Assembly (NCBI RefSeq): GCF_016219575.1
Contig: NZ_JACRMG010000006.1
Location: 1-64,000 of the forward strand
Direction: 5' to 3'
Length of the DNA stretch: 64,000 bases
Origin: Bradyrhizobium sp.
GTDB taxonomy: Bacteria > Pseudomonadota > Alphaproteobacteria > Rhizobiales > Xanthobacteraceae
Position numbers and translations under genes: made by a program. This document shows positions 17,046 to 26,400 of the stretch, piece by piece (the first letter of the stretch is position 1; every line of letters begins with the position of its first letter). A model generated the notes under the pieces. The model saw nothing but the letters and a program-made list of their open reading frames with translations, searched no databases and was not told where the DNA came from.

Positions 17046-19025
17046 TCAGGTCGTCTTCTCTTCGAGCACCGTCCGTCCCCGCGGCTTGCGGATTTCGTCG
17101 ACGTAGTCCTGCATCTCCTTCGACGGCTCCTTGCCGAGCAGGCTGACGACATAGATAACCGCGAAGCCGAGCGGCGTTCCCAACAATCCGCAGGCGATGT
17201 TGTTGAGATTGAACCAGCCGACCTTGTTGGCCAGCGGGTGCGCCAGCGTCGGGAAGCTTTCCATCGCGTTCGGCAGCGCCATGGCCTTGGCGACGTCGAC
17301 CAGCGGCGCCCCTGTCACCGGGTTGAGCAGTGACGTCATGCCGAAGAACTTCACTCCGGCGCCGGGGAAGTAGCGGCTCACCACCAGATAGAACAGGCAC
17401 AGCCCGAACCCGGCAATGATGCCGCAGATGGCGCCGGTTGACGTCGTCCGCTTCCACCAGACGCCCATGACAAGCGCCGGGAAGTTGCCGGCCATTGCCA
17501 GGGAGAAGGCCCAGCCGACCATGGCCAGGATATCCGCAGGCTTGGTCGCGGCCGTCGCGGCAGAGATCACGGCGACGACCACCAGGAGGGCTCGCGCCAC
17601 GGTGAGGCGGCGCATGGTCGGCGCGTTGGGGTCGATCATCTTGTAGTAGACGTCGTGCGACAACGCGTTGGCGATGGCGAGCAACAGGCCGTCGGCCGTC
17701 GACAACGCCGCAGCGAGGCCGCCGGCAGCGACCAGACCCGAGATCACATAGGGAAGTCCCGCGATCTCCGGGGTGGAGAGCACGATGACGTCCGTATTGA
17801 TCACGAAGTCCTGCAACCTGACGACGCCGGGATGACCGGCGATCGCCTTACATGCCGCGACGATGGCATCGATGCTTCCCGCGTTCTTGCCGCAGATCTG
17901 GATCAGGCCCAACTCTCCCCAGTTGAAGATCCAGGGTTTGAGCGCGCTGACGTTTGCCCCGATGATGTTGGTGTAGACTTCCAACTTCGAGAACGCCGCA
18001 TAGGCCGGCGCCGAGAAGTACAGCAGGAAGATGAACAGCAACGACCACGCCACGGACTGGCGTGCTTCACGCACCGACGGGGTGGTGAAGTAGCGCATCA
18101 GGATATGCGGCAGTGACGCCGTGCCGACCATCATGCACAGGATGATCGCGAAGAAGTTCAGCGGGCTGTAATTGATGAACGGCGAGATATGGGGCTTCAG
18201 GCCAGCGACCGTAGCCAGTCCAGTTGCCACCATTTGCTGTTCCCGTGCGGTGATTTCCGCGATCGCCTGACCGTAGGTGAGCTCGGGTATCGGAATCCCG
18301 TATTTCTTGGTGGAGAGGATCACGATCGGGGTCAGGTAGGCGATGATCAACACGACGTATTGGGCGATCTGCGTCCATGTCACCGCCCGCATGCCACCGA
18401 GCATCGCGCACAGCAGAATGCCGACGAGGCCCGCGAACACCGCGAGTTCGAACTGCATGCCGAGGAATCGCGAGGCGATCAGTCCGGTGCCGTAGATCTG
18501 CGCCGTCACGTAGGTGAAGGAGCAGGCGACCAGCACGATCACGCCGAGCGACCGGGCGAAATTGCCGCCGTACCGGAATGACAGGAAGTCGGGCACCGTG
18601 TAGGCGCCGAACTTGCGCAGGTACGGTCCGATCAGGATCGACACCAGCACGAAGCCGCCGGTCCAGCCGAGCACCCACGCCAGGCCGTCATAGCCGAGCA
18701 GGAACAGGGTGCCGGCCATGCCGACAAAGGATGCCGCCGACATCCAGTCGGCGCCGGTGGCCATACCGTTGTAGAAGGCGGGAACGCGTCGCCCGGCGAC
18801 GTAATACTCGGACACCTGCGCCGTCCGGGTCATGACGCCGATGATGGCGTAGACCGCGAGCGTAAAGAACACGAACAGGTAGCCGAGAATCCTGTTTGGA
18901 ACGCCGAACTGCTCCATGGCGGCGAGCAGGAGAATGAACAGGATAAAGCCGCCCGTATACGTGCCATACATCTTGCCCAGATTCTTGATGAAGTCCGAGC
19001 TGCTGGCAGAAGCTTCCGTGGACAT
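17046..19025 (-). CDS. Sodium:solute symporter, large subunit (VC_2705 subfamily, ActP-related)
   Basis: A 659-residue permease of the SSS family. Twelve or more helices can be traced, with the family block RYGGNFARSLGVIVL and the C-terminal FSLAMAGNFPALVMGVWWKRTT. Pairing with a DUF4212 small subunit defines the VC_2705 subfamily, related to the acetate permease ActP; acetate or another short monocarboxylate is the likely substrate. I use the ATG giving MSTEASAS with GGGAAGGG upstream; a TTG at 19046 overlapping the preceding stop is possible. A hydrophilic insert around residues 370-420 has two Cys (QICGK, VAACKA). Confidence 0.9.
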   Translation of the reverse strand: MSTEASASSSDFIKNLGKMYGTYTGGFILFILLLAAMEQFGVPNRILGYLFVFFTLAVYAIIGVMTRTAQVSEYYVAGRRVPAFYNGMATGADWMSAASFVGMAGTLFLLGYDGLAWVLGWTGGFVLVSILIGPYLRKFGAYTVPDFLSFRYGGNFARSLGVIVLVACSFTYVTAQIYGTGLIASRFLGMQFELAVFAGLVGILLCAMLGGMRAVTWTQIAQYVVLIIAYLTPIVILSTKKYGIPIPELTYGQAIAEITAREQQMVATGLATVAGLKPHISPFINYSPLNFFAIILCMMVGTASLPHILMRYFTTPSVREARQSVAWSLLFIFLLYFSAPAYAAFSKLEVYTNIIGANVSALKPWIFNWGELGLIQICGKNAGSIDAIVAACKAIAGHPGVVRLQDFVINTDVIVLSTPEIAGLPYVISGLVAAGGLAAALSTADGLLLAIANALSHDVYYKMIDPNAPTMRRLTVARALLVVVAVISAATAATKPADILAMVGWAFSLAMAGNFPALVMGVWWKRTTSTGAICGIIAGFGLCLFYLVVSRYFPGAGVKFFGMTSLLNPVTGAPLVDVAKAMALPNAMESFPTLAHPLANKVGWFNLNNIACGLLGTPLGFAVIYVVSLLGKEPSKEMQDYVDEIRKPRGRTVLEEKTT

Positions 19026-19042
19026 GTGATGATTCCCTTCCC

Positions 19043-19321
19043 TCAATCGTCTTCTGCAAAGCCGAATTCGCGGTCGATGTCGTCTTGCTGCCTTGCAAAG
19101 ATGAACAGCATGACGACGAACACGATGAGCGATCCCTGCGCGGCCATGTAGAAGCCGAGCGGGAAGCCCAGGATCGGGATGACGATCTTGTTGAGCGGGG
19201 TCACGAACATGTGGATGATGAAGCTGAAGAAGAACCAGATGCCGAGGTGTGTCAGCATCAGGCGCGTCGTCTTGCGCCAGTGGGCCTCTTCTCTTTGTTT
19301 CAGATTTGCAGAGTCAGGCAT
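19043..19321 (-). CDS. DUF4212 symporter small subunit
   Basis: A 92-residue two-helix membrane protein (HLGIWFFFSFIIHMFVTPLN and LGFPLGFYMAAQGSLIVFVVMLFIFARQ) with the DUF4212 signature HWRKTTRLML near the start. Members are the small partner of VC_2705-type SSS symporters and are presumed to be needed for a working transporter. It is the first gene of the operon. GAGGAAT lies upstream of the chosen ATG. Confidence 0.92.
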   Translation of the reverse strand: MPDSANLKQREEAHWRKTTRLMLTHLGIWFFFSFIIHMFVTPLNKIVIPILGFPLGFYMAAQGSLIVFVVMLFIFARQQDDIDREFGFAEDD

Positions 19322-19482
19322 GGGCTGCGATTCCTCATCAAAACGCCGGCAAGCGATTGCCGGGATTGAAAACGAGGGGATGCAATCTCCCACTCCACGG
19401 CCCCCCCGTGCCGCTGCTCCAGTCGATCTTGTGCCGATCTGGGGCCTTATCCTGCCGCTCTTCTTGTGTTGTGACGGCTATG

Positions 19483-19498
19483 GTTACAGAGAAGTTAC
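19483..19498 (-). promoter_or_regulatory. 16-bp repeat shared with MFS 1 promoter
   Basis: GTTACAGAGAAGTTAC is identical to 11107-11122 in the MFS 1 repeat array, with the two TTAC units again 11 bp apart. It lies 162 bases upstream of the DUF4212 start and close to the 17-bp element at 19516. Confidence 0.65.
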
Positions 19499-19515
19499 AC
19501 TTGTATCGGCCCTGA

Positions 19516-19532
19516 CCTAATTAGACTTTGGC
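19516..19532 (-). promoter_or_regulatory. Shared upstream element, symporter operon copy
   Basis: CCTAATTAGACTTTGGC (plus strand) matches 11 of 17 positions of the elements before MFS 1 and MFS 2, keeping CCxAAT and ACTTT. It lies in the divergent region between the symporter operon and the 19608 gene, so it could serve either. Confidence 0.5.
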
Positions 19533-19607
19533 CTGCGACATTTCGTACACGCCTCCAGGCCGGGAAACGCGGGATAAGGCATATTCGTCAGGCTGGATGG
19601 GGCTGCG

Positions 19608-20228
19608 ATGAAGTGGTGGGAAAAGTTGTTGCGGCGCCGTCCGCCCGTTCGGGATCTCCATGCGCTGGCGGATTTCATCGATGCCCAATCGGCCTTTATC
19701 ACCCAGAAGGGGATCTACGAGTACTCGCGAGCCCGGGCGGGTCATTACGCCAAGGTCTTGTTTGACGAGGAGGAATTCGCGCAGTCCGTAGAGCGGGCGC
19801 GCTGGCAGGCCTTCCCGCTCGGGCTGTCGATGGTCGGTGAAATGATCGAGGGCGTGATCGCCGCGGGGGCCGGGACGCGGCGTCGCGAGTTGCTCGACCG
19901 GCTGACGCCGGTCGTCCTGTCGGTCCTCGACCGCTATCCCATATCCCCGGCGGTCGGCGAGGAGGCCTGGCTCGAAGCGCGCCGCGAACTCGCGCACCGG
20001 CTCGATCTCGTGGCCGGGCACGCGCCCAAGCGTGTCATGGACATCCCCGACCCGCTGGCCCAGGCCTATTTCGCGTTGATGCCGATCCACGAGAAGCTGC
20101 GCGGCCGCGATTTCATGACCACGCGCAACTATCTCAGCGTCTGTCTGTGCAATATCCATGACGAATTCGTCGCGCGGGCGGACGTTGCTGCACTGCAGCG
20201 GGCGCTCAGCGCCGGCGATACGGCATAG
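19608..20228 (+). CDS. Conserved-looking hypothetical protein of the acetate-switch locus
   Basis: A 206-residue soluble protein; I do not recognise a named domain. It is mostly helical, with a basic start (MKWWEKLLRRRPPVRD), EYSRARAGHYAKVLF, QSVERARWQAFPLGLSMVGEMIEGV, and a Cys pair near the end (SVCLCNIHDEF). No signal peptide or membrane helix. It is 32 bases before the exonuclease-CBS-DUF294 gene and divergent from the symporter operon, so a role in the same regulatory circuit is likely, but this is inferred from position only. Confidence 0.72.
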   Translation: MKWWEKLLRRRPPVRDLHALADFIDAQSAFITQKGIYEYSRARAGHYAKVLFDEEEFAQSVERARWQAFPLGLSMVGEMIEGVIAAGAGTRRRELLDRLTPVVLSVLDRYPISPAVGEEAWLEARRELAHRLDLVAGHAPKRVMDIPDPLAQAYFALMPIHEKLRGRDFMTTRNYLSVCLCNIHDEFVARADVAALQRALSAGDTA

Positions 20229-20260
20229 CCGTACGGGACGGCGGCAATGATGGAGGGGCG

Positions 20261-22396
20261 ATGGACCGCACGCAGGGAGGCGCACCGCTTCTGGGCCTCG
20301 ACGCCGTCGTCATCGATTCCGAAACCACGGGGCTGGATCCGCGCAAGGCGCGAATCATCGAACTTGCGGCGGTGCGGCTCTCCGCCGGCAAGCTCGTTGA
20401 GGCGGGTTCGTTTCGCCAGCTGATACGACCCGGCGACGAATCGATCCCGGCCGCTACCATCGAGATTCACGGCATCGACGACGCGGCGGTTGCAGCAGCG
20501 CCTTCGTTTGCGGAGGTCTGGCCGCGCTTCAGGGAGTATCTCGGCCCGGGCGTCGTGATCGGGCACACGATCGGTTTCGACCTCGCGGTCTGGAAGCGTG
20601 AATGCGACGAAGCGGGGCTGCCATGGTCTCGCCCCCGGACGCTCGACACCCGGCTGCTGGCGGAAATCGCCGCGCCGAAACTGGCCGGATACGCGCTGGA
20701 GAAGCTTGCCGCCTGGCTCGGCATCGAGGCCACCGACCGGCACAGGGCGCTCGGCGACGCGGTCATGACGGCACGGGTGTTCCTGGCGCTTGTGCCGAAG
20801 TTGCGCGATCACGGCATCCGCACCGTTGCGGAGGCCGAGCGGGCCTGCCACGCGCTGACCGCGGTGCTCGACGACCAGGTTCGATCGGGCTGGGTGGAAG
20901 CCGTCGAGCCGCCCTCGCGGCTCGATACCGAGCGAACCCTGAGGCGCTTCGACACCTTTGCATTTCGCCGGCGCAGCCGCGACATCATGCGCACGCCGGT
21001 TGTCTTCGTGACATCGGACATTTCGACGGCGAAGGCGGTCGCCAGGATGGGGCGGGAGAAGATTTCCTCGCTTTACGTATCGGATTCGACGGGTGCGACC
21101 GATCAACCCCGGGCGGCCGATACCGGCATTGTGACCGAGCGCGACGTGTTGCGGGCGATCGATCGCCTGGGCGCCGCCGCGCTCGAGCTGCCGGTGGGCG
21201 AGATCATGGCGCGTCCGCTGATTTCGGTTCCTGCCGATGCTTTTCTCTATCGCGCCATCGGCCGGATGAGCCGCCACCGGATACGCCACCTCGGGGTCGT
21301 CGATGAGGCCGGCCGGGTGGTCGGGGCGCTGTCGGCGCGGGACCTGCTGCGGCTGCGCGCCGGCGAGGCCGCTTCGCTCGACGACGAGATCGAGGATGCC
21401 GCCGATCCGCACGGGCTCTCGGTGGCCTGGGCCAAGCTGCCGCATCTGGCGACAGCCCTCCTGGCGGAAGGTCTGTCCGGCCGCGAGGTCGCCGAAGTGA
21501 TTTCCCGGGAGCTCGGCGCGCTTTCGCGCCAGGCCGCCGTGATCGCGGAACGGATCATGCGGGACAGCGGCCAGGGCGAGCCGCCGGTACCTTACGCGCT
21601 GCTCGTTCTGGGCTCGGCCGGCCGTGGCGAAAGTCTCCTGGCGATGGATCAGGACAACGCCGTCATTTTCGAACGCGGTGAGCCGGAGGGTGCCGAGGAT
21701 CGCTGGTTTGCGGCGTTCGGCGGCCACGTCGCCGACATCCTGCACGAGGCCGGGGTGCCCTACTGCAAGGGGGGCGTGATGGCGCGCAATGCGGCCTGGC
21801 GCGGCTCGGTCGTAACCTGGCAAGCGCGGGTCGAGCACTGGATATCGCGCTCCAATCCGGCCGACCTGTTGAATGTCGACATCTTCTTCGACCTGCGCGC
21901 CGTGCATGGTGACGGCGCCCTGGCGTTGGGCGTGAGACAGGCGGCCTTCGACGCGGCGAAAGGGCAGGCGGCCTTTGCCAAGCTGCTCGTCGACGCCGTG
22001 AGGATTCCGGCCAGCCGAAAGCTGTTCGGCGGCATCCGCACCGAGGGCGGCCGCATCGACCTCAAGGCCGCCGGCCTGTTCGGGCTTGTTGCGGCCGCGC
22101 GCGCCATGGCGATCCGGTACCACGTGATGGATCGATCGACGCCGGCGCGGCTGTCGGGCGTCAAGGAACTCGTCCACGCCAGCGCTGCCGATCTCGATGC
22201 GCTGGTCGATGCGCACAGCGTATTCCTCGACCTCATCGCCGCGCAGCAGGTGGAGGACATCGCCCACGGCATGCCCCCCTCTAATACGGTCGCGGTGAAG
22301 CTGTTATCGGCGCGCGCCCAGGAGCGGTTGCGCGCGGCGCTCGATGCCGTGGCGCATGTGGACGACCTGGCGCGCGATCTGCTGTTTCAGGGTTGA
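20261..22396 (+). CDS. Fused DEDDh exonuclease - CBS pair - DUF294 nucleotidyltransferase
   Basis: A 711-residue three-part protein. Residues about 10-185 form a DnaQ-like 3'-5' exonuclease with D19 and E21 (VIDSETTGLD), the ExoII region GHTIGFDLAVWK and the ExoIII HRALGDA. Two CBS motifs follow (DIMRTPVVFVTSDISTAKAV and GEIMARPLISVPADAFLYRAIGRM), expected to bind an adenine nucleotide. The C-terminal half is DUF294, with the nucleotidyltransferase-like GSAGRGESLLAMDQDNAVIF. In gammaproteobacterial acetate-switch loci these are, from memory, two adjacent genes, so this is a natural fusion. It starts behind GGAGGGG and is followed by the CrbR-like gene. Confidence 0.88.
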   Translation: MDRTQGGAPLLGLDAVVIDSETTGLDPRKARIIELAAVRLSAGKLVEAGSFRQLIRPGDESIPAATIEIHGIDDAAVAAAPSFAEVWPRFREYLGPGVVIGHTIGFDLAVWKRECDEAGLPWSRPRTLDTRLLAEIAAPKLAGYALEKLAAWLGIEATDRHRALGDAVMTARVFLALVPKLRDHGIRTVAEAERACHALTAVLDDQVRSGWVEAVEPPSRLDTERTLRRFDTFAFRRRSRDIMRTPVVFVTSDISTAKAVARMGREKISSLYVSDSTGATDQPRAADTGIVTERDVLRAIDRLGAAALELPVGEIMARPLISVPADAFLYRAIGRMSRHRIRHLGVVDEAGRVVGALSARDLLRLRAGEAASLDDEIEDAADPHGLSVAWAKLPHLATALLAEGLSGREVAEVISRELGALSRQAAVIAERIMRDSGQGEPPVPYALLVLGSAGRGESLLAMDQDNAVIFERGEPEGAEDRWFAAFGGHVADILHEAGVPYCKGGVMARNAAWRGSVVTWQARVEHWISRSNPADLLNVDIFFDLRAVHGDGALALGVRQAAFDAAKGQAAFAKLLVDAVRIPASRKLFGGIRTEGGRIDLKAAGLFGLVAAARAMAIRYHVMDRSTPARLSGVKELVHASAADLDALVDAHSVFLDLIAAQQVEDIAHGMPPSNTVAVKLLSARAQERLRAALDAVAHVDDLARDLLFQG

Positions 22397-22542
22397 TTGT
22401 GCATTGCACAAGGGCGGGTTAACCGCTTCTGCGCGGTGGGGTATTTGCGTGCTTGCATACGAACCTGCGGCGGGGGACAATTGTCAAAGTCGCCTGACAG
22501 GCCCTCGTGGCGAGGTCATGCGTTCCGGCCCGCAAGAAGTAG

Positions 22543-23217
22543 ATGACGACTCCAGCCAGCACCCGCCTTGTCATTGCCGACGACCATCCGCTGTTCCGCG
22601 ACGCGTTGCGGCAGGCGGTCTCCGGCGTCGTGGCGTCGGCCAGGATCGACGAGGCGGGATCGTTCGACGACCTCACCGCGCTGCTGGAACGGGATTCCGA
22701 CGTCGACCTGATCCTGCTCGACCTGACCATGCCCGGGATTTCCGGTTTCTCGGGCCTGATCTATCTGCGCGCCCAGTATCCGGCGATCCCCGTGGTGGTG
22801 GTCTCGGCCAGCGACGACAACGGTACCATCCGCCGTTCGCTGGATTTCGGCGCCTCCGGTTTCATTCCCAAGCGGCTTGGCGTGGAAACCCTGCGCGACG
22901 CCATCACCAAGGTGATGGCCGGCGACGTTTTCATCCCGCCGGACACCGATCTTTCCTCGGCCGCCGATCCCGACATGACGCGGCTGCGCGACCGCCTGGT
23001 GACGCTGACCCCGCAGCAGGTGCGGGTGCTGATGATGCTGTCGGAGGGGCTGCTCAACAAGCAGATCGCCTACGAACTCGGCGTCTCCGAGGCGACCATC
23101 AAGGCGCATGTCTCCGCTATCCTGCAGAAGCTCGGCGTCGAAAGCCGCACCCAGGCCGTCATTGCGGCTGCGAAGATTTCCGGCGGCCAGTGGAAGCAGG
23201 GCACCCCGACGGCTTAA
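22543..23217 (+). CDS. LuxR/NarL-type response regulator, CrbR/ErdR-like
   Basis: A 224-residue regulator. The receiver has D14/D15 (IADDHPLFRD), phospho-acceptor D60 (LILLDLTMPG) and a lysine at SGFIPK. The C-terminal LuxR helix-turn-helix reads LTPQQVRVLMMLSEGLLNKQIAYELGVSEATIKAHVSAILQKLGV. Receiver and neighbourhood (SSS symporter pair, DUF294 protein, SSS-histidine kinase) match the CrbR/ErdR regulators that switch on acetyl-CoA synthetase and acetate uptake. Its partner is probably the convergent kinase at 23403-26906. Not verified by alignment. Confidence 0.85.
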   Translation: MTTPASTRLVIADDHPLFRDALRQAVSGVVASARIDEAGSFDDLTALLERDSDVDLILLDLTMPGISGFSGLIYLRAQYPAIPVVVVSASDDNGTIRRSLDFGASGFIPKRLGVETLRDAITKVMAGDVFIPPDTDLSSAADPDMTRLRDRLVTLTPQQVRVLMMLSEGLLNKQIAYELGVSEATIKAHVSAILQKLGVESRTQAVIAAAKISGGQWKQGTPTA

Positions 23218-23247
23218 TCAACAATTGAATCTGCTTGCTCCGCTTCA

Positions 23248-23389
23248 CCTCGCCCCGCTTGCGGGGAGAGGTCGGATCGCATCGTTAGATGCGATCCGGG
23301 TGAGGGGACTCTCCGCGAGTCCTCTTTGGTATCGAATATGCAGAAACAGCCCCTCACCCCAACCCTCTCCCCGCAAGCGCGGGGCGAGG
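23248..23389. repeat. Nested palindromic intergenic element
   Basis: The outer arms CCTCGCCCCG..GGGGAGAGG (23248-23271) and its inverse (23364-23389) differ by a two-base indel. Inside them GGGTGAGGGG (23298) pairs with CCCCTCACCC (23350), and two small hairpins sit within (GATCGCATCG..GCGATC and GGACTC..GAGTCC). The whole can fold into a branched structure. It lies between convergent ends of the crbR- and crbS-like genes. Confidence 0.8.
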
Positions 23390-23402
23390 GAGAGGTTTTC
23401 AC

Positions 23403-26400
23403 CTACTCCGCCGCCACCATCTGCTGGGTGCGCCACTGCCCGAGCACGGCGCGGAGCGAGGCGGGTTTCACCGGCTTGTTGAGGATGGCGATGTTCTCCT
23501 CGCGCGCCGCGGCGCGCACATTCGGGCTGCGGTCGGCGGTGATCAGGGTCGCCGGAATATTCTCGCCGAAGCGGCGGCGGATATCGCGGATTGCGGCCAC
23601 GCCATTGCCGCGGTCGAGGTGATAGTCGACCAGCAGCCCGGTGACCGTGCCGCCGACCTCCTCCATCGCCGCGATCGCGGCTTCCGGATCGGTCACGGCA
23701 ATCACCTTGGCGTCCCAGGCCGTGAGCAGCGTCTTCATGCCGTCGAGGATGGCGGGATCGTTCTCGATGCAGACGATCAGCGCGCCGCTCATCGGCGTGC
23801 GCGAGGGCGTCGTGGAGATGACCGCCGCGGTATGGTTGATCGCTTCCGCGACCGGCACCGTCACCGAGAAGACCGAGCCGCCGCTCGCCACCGAATCGAT
23901 GGCGATGGCGTGATTGAGCACCCGCGCCAGCCGCTCGACGATCGACAGGCCGAGGCCCAGGCCGCGCGCGATCCGCGCGCCCTGCTCGAGGCGGTGGAAT
24001 TCCTTGAAGATCTCGCCGCGCTTGAACGCGGGAATACCGACGCCGGTGTCGTAGACGCCGATCTGCAGTGACTGGCCGCGGCGGCGGCAGCCGACCAGCA
24101 CGCGGCCGCGCGGGGTGTATTTGATCGCGTTGGAAATGAAGTTCTGCAACAGCCGCCGGAGCAGCGCGCGGTCGGACTGCACCGGCAGCGAGCAGGGCAC
24201 GAAGACCAGTTCCAGCCCCTTGGCGCGCGCGATCGGCGTGAACTCGATCTCCAGCGAGCGCATCAAATCGGCCATCTTGAAGCTCGAGATCGACGGCGAC
24301 ATGGCGCCGGCGTCGAGCCGGGAAATGTCGAGCAGCGCGCCGAGGATTTCCTCGATCGCCTCCAGCGAGTCGTCGATGTTCTCGGCGAGCTTGCCGTCGT
24401 CGCCGCCGCTTCTCTTCTCGACCAGGCTCGTGACGTAGAGCCGCGCCGCGTTGAGCGGCTGCAGGATGTCGTGGCTGGCCGCCGCAAGGAAGCGCGTCTT
24501 GGAATTGTTGGCGTCCTCGGCGGCGCTCTTGGCCAGCGCCAGCTCGGAGTTGAGCCGCGTCAGCTCCTCGGTGCGGTCGCGGACGCGTTTTTCCAGCGTG
24601 GCGTTGGCGCGCTCCAGCGCCTCGGCCGCCTCGAAGCTCGGCGTGACGTCGGTGAAGGTGATGACGAGGCCGCTGCCCGGCATGCGGTTGGTGCGCACCT
24701 CGATCACCATGTGGCGGTCGGGGAAACGCTCCAGATAAGGCTCGCCTACGGTGGTATAGGCCGTGAGCCGCCGTTGCAGCAGCGCATCGGCATCGGCGGC
24801 CTCCGGCGGGAAGACGGTGCCCATGTATTCGAGGATTTCCGTCAGGGGAATGCCGAGCTGCACCAGGTGCGGCGGCAGCGCCAGGATCTCGCCGAAATGG
24901 CGGTTGGAGCAGATCAGCTGCAGGTCGGCGTCGAACACCGCGATGCCCTGGCGCACGTGATTGAGCGCGGTCTGCAGGATCTCGCGGTTGAAATGCGCCG
25001 CCGCATGGGAATCGTCGAGCAGTTTCAGCGCGGCCTTCGCCGAAACGGCGCGCTTGCGCAGCAACAGCGACATCACCAGCCGCGACGAGGCCGCGCCGAT
25101 CGAGGACGCGATCAGGCGCTCGGCGTGCTGCAGCAATTCGAAATCGGCCGGCGCCTGCGGCTCGAGATTGCCGGGGTGGCGCGCGGCGAAGGCCTCGAAG
25201 GCCTGGCTCGCGCGCTCCTGTCCGAGATATTGCGCGACCGTGCTCTGGATGTCCTGCACCGTGACGGTCGAGCGCCAGCGCCGGAAGGTCGGCGTGATCG
25301 GTGCGAGCGTGGGTACGAACACATCGGCCTGCAAATGCTCGATCGCCGACGGGCTCCGCGCCAGCGACAGCACGACATAGGTGAGGATGTTGAGTGCAAG
25401 GCTCCATAGCACGCCGTGCATCAGCGGCGGCAGGTCAGTCCCGAACAGGGCGCGCGGGCGCAGCGCCTCGATGCCGAGGGGCCCTTGCTGCAGCAGCACC
25501 ATGCCTGCGGCCGTGCCTTCGAGGAAGCTCGGCAGGAACAGCGTGTAGGCCCACACCGCAAAGCCGACCAGCATGCCGCCCATGGCGCCGCGCGCGGTCG
25601 CCTGTCGCCAGAACAGGCCGCCGAAGAAGGCCGGCGCGAGCTGCGCGACGGCGGCAAAGGACAACAATCCGATCGCCGCGAGCTGGGCGCTGCCAAGCGC
25701 GCGATAGTAGAAATAGGCCAGCACCATGATCGCGAAGATGGCGAAGCGGCGCACCCGCAGCAGGAAACCGGTGAAATTCTCGCCCCCGGCGCGGGCTTCC
25801 CCGCTTCGCGGCAGCACCAGCGGCAGCACGATGTCGTTCGACACCATGATCGACAGCGCCACGCATTCCACGATCACCATCGCGGTCGCCGCCGACAGGC
25901 CGCCGACGAACACGATGACGCTGAGCAGAGGGGACTTGCCCTCCAGCGGCAGTGCCAGCACGAACATGTCGGGGTCGACGGCGCCGAACGGGAAGGTGAC
26001 CAGTCCGGCAATGGCGATCGGGATCACGAACAGGTTGATCGCGAAGAGATAGAGCGGGAACAGCCAGCGCGCACGGCCGACCTCGGCGTCGGTGGAATTC
26101 TCCACGACGCTGACATGGAACTGGCGCGGCAGCAGCATGATCGCGCAGAACGACAGCAGCGTCATGGTCAGGAACGTGCCGATCGAGGTCGGGTGCTCGA
26201 TGGCGCGCACCGCCTCCGGCGTCTTCATCGCCCGCTCGAGCAGTTCAGGGGGCGAGAACATCCAGAAGGTCACGAAGATGCCGACGGCGAGGAAGGCCAC
26301 CAGCTTGACGATGGATTCGGTGGCGATCGCCAGCATCAGGCCGTGCTGGTGCTCGGTGGCGTCGGCCTGGCGGGTGCCGAATAGCACGGCGAACACCGCC

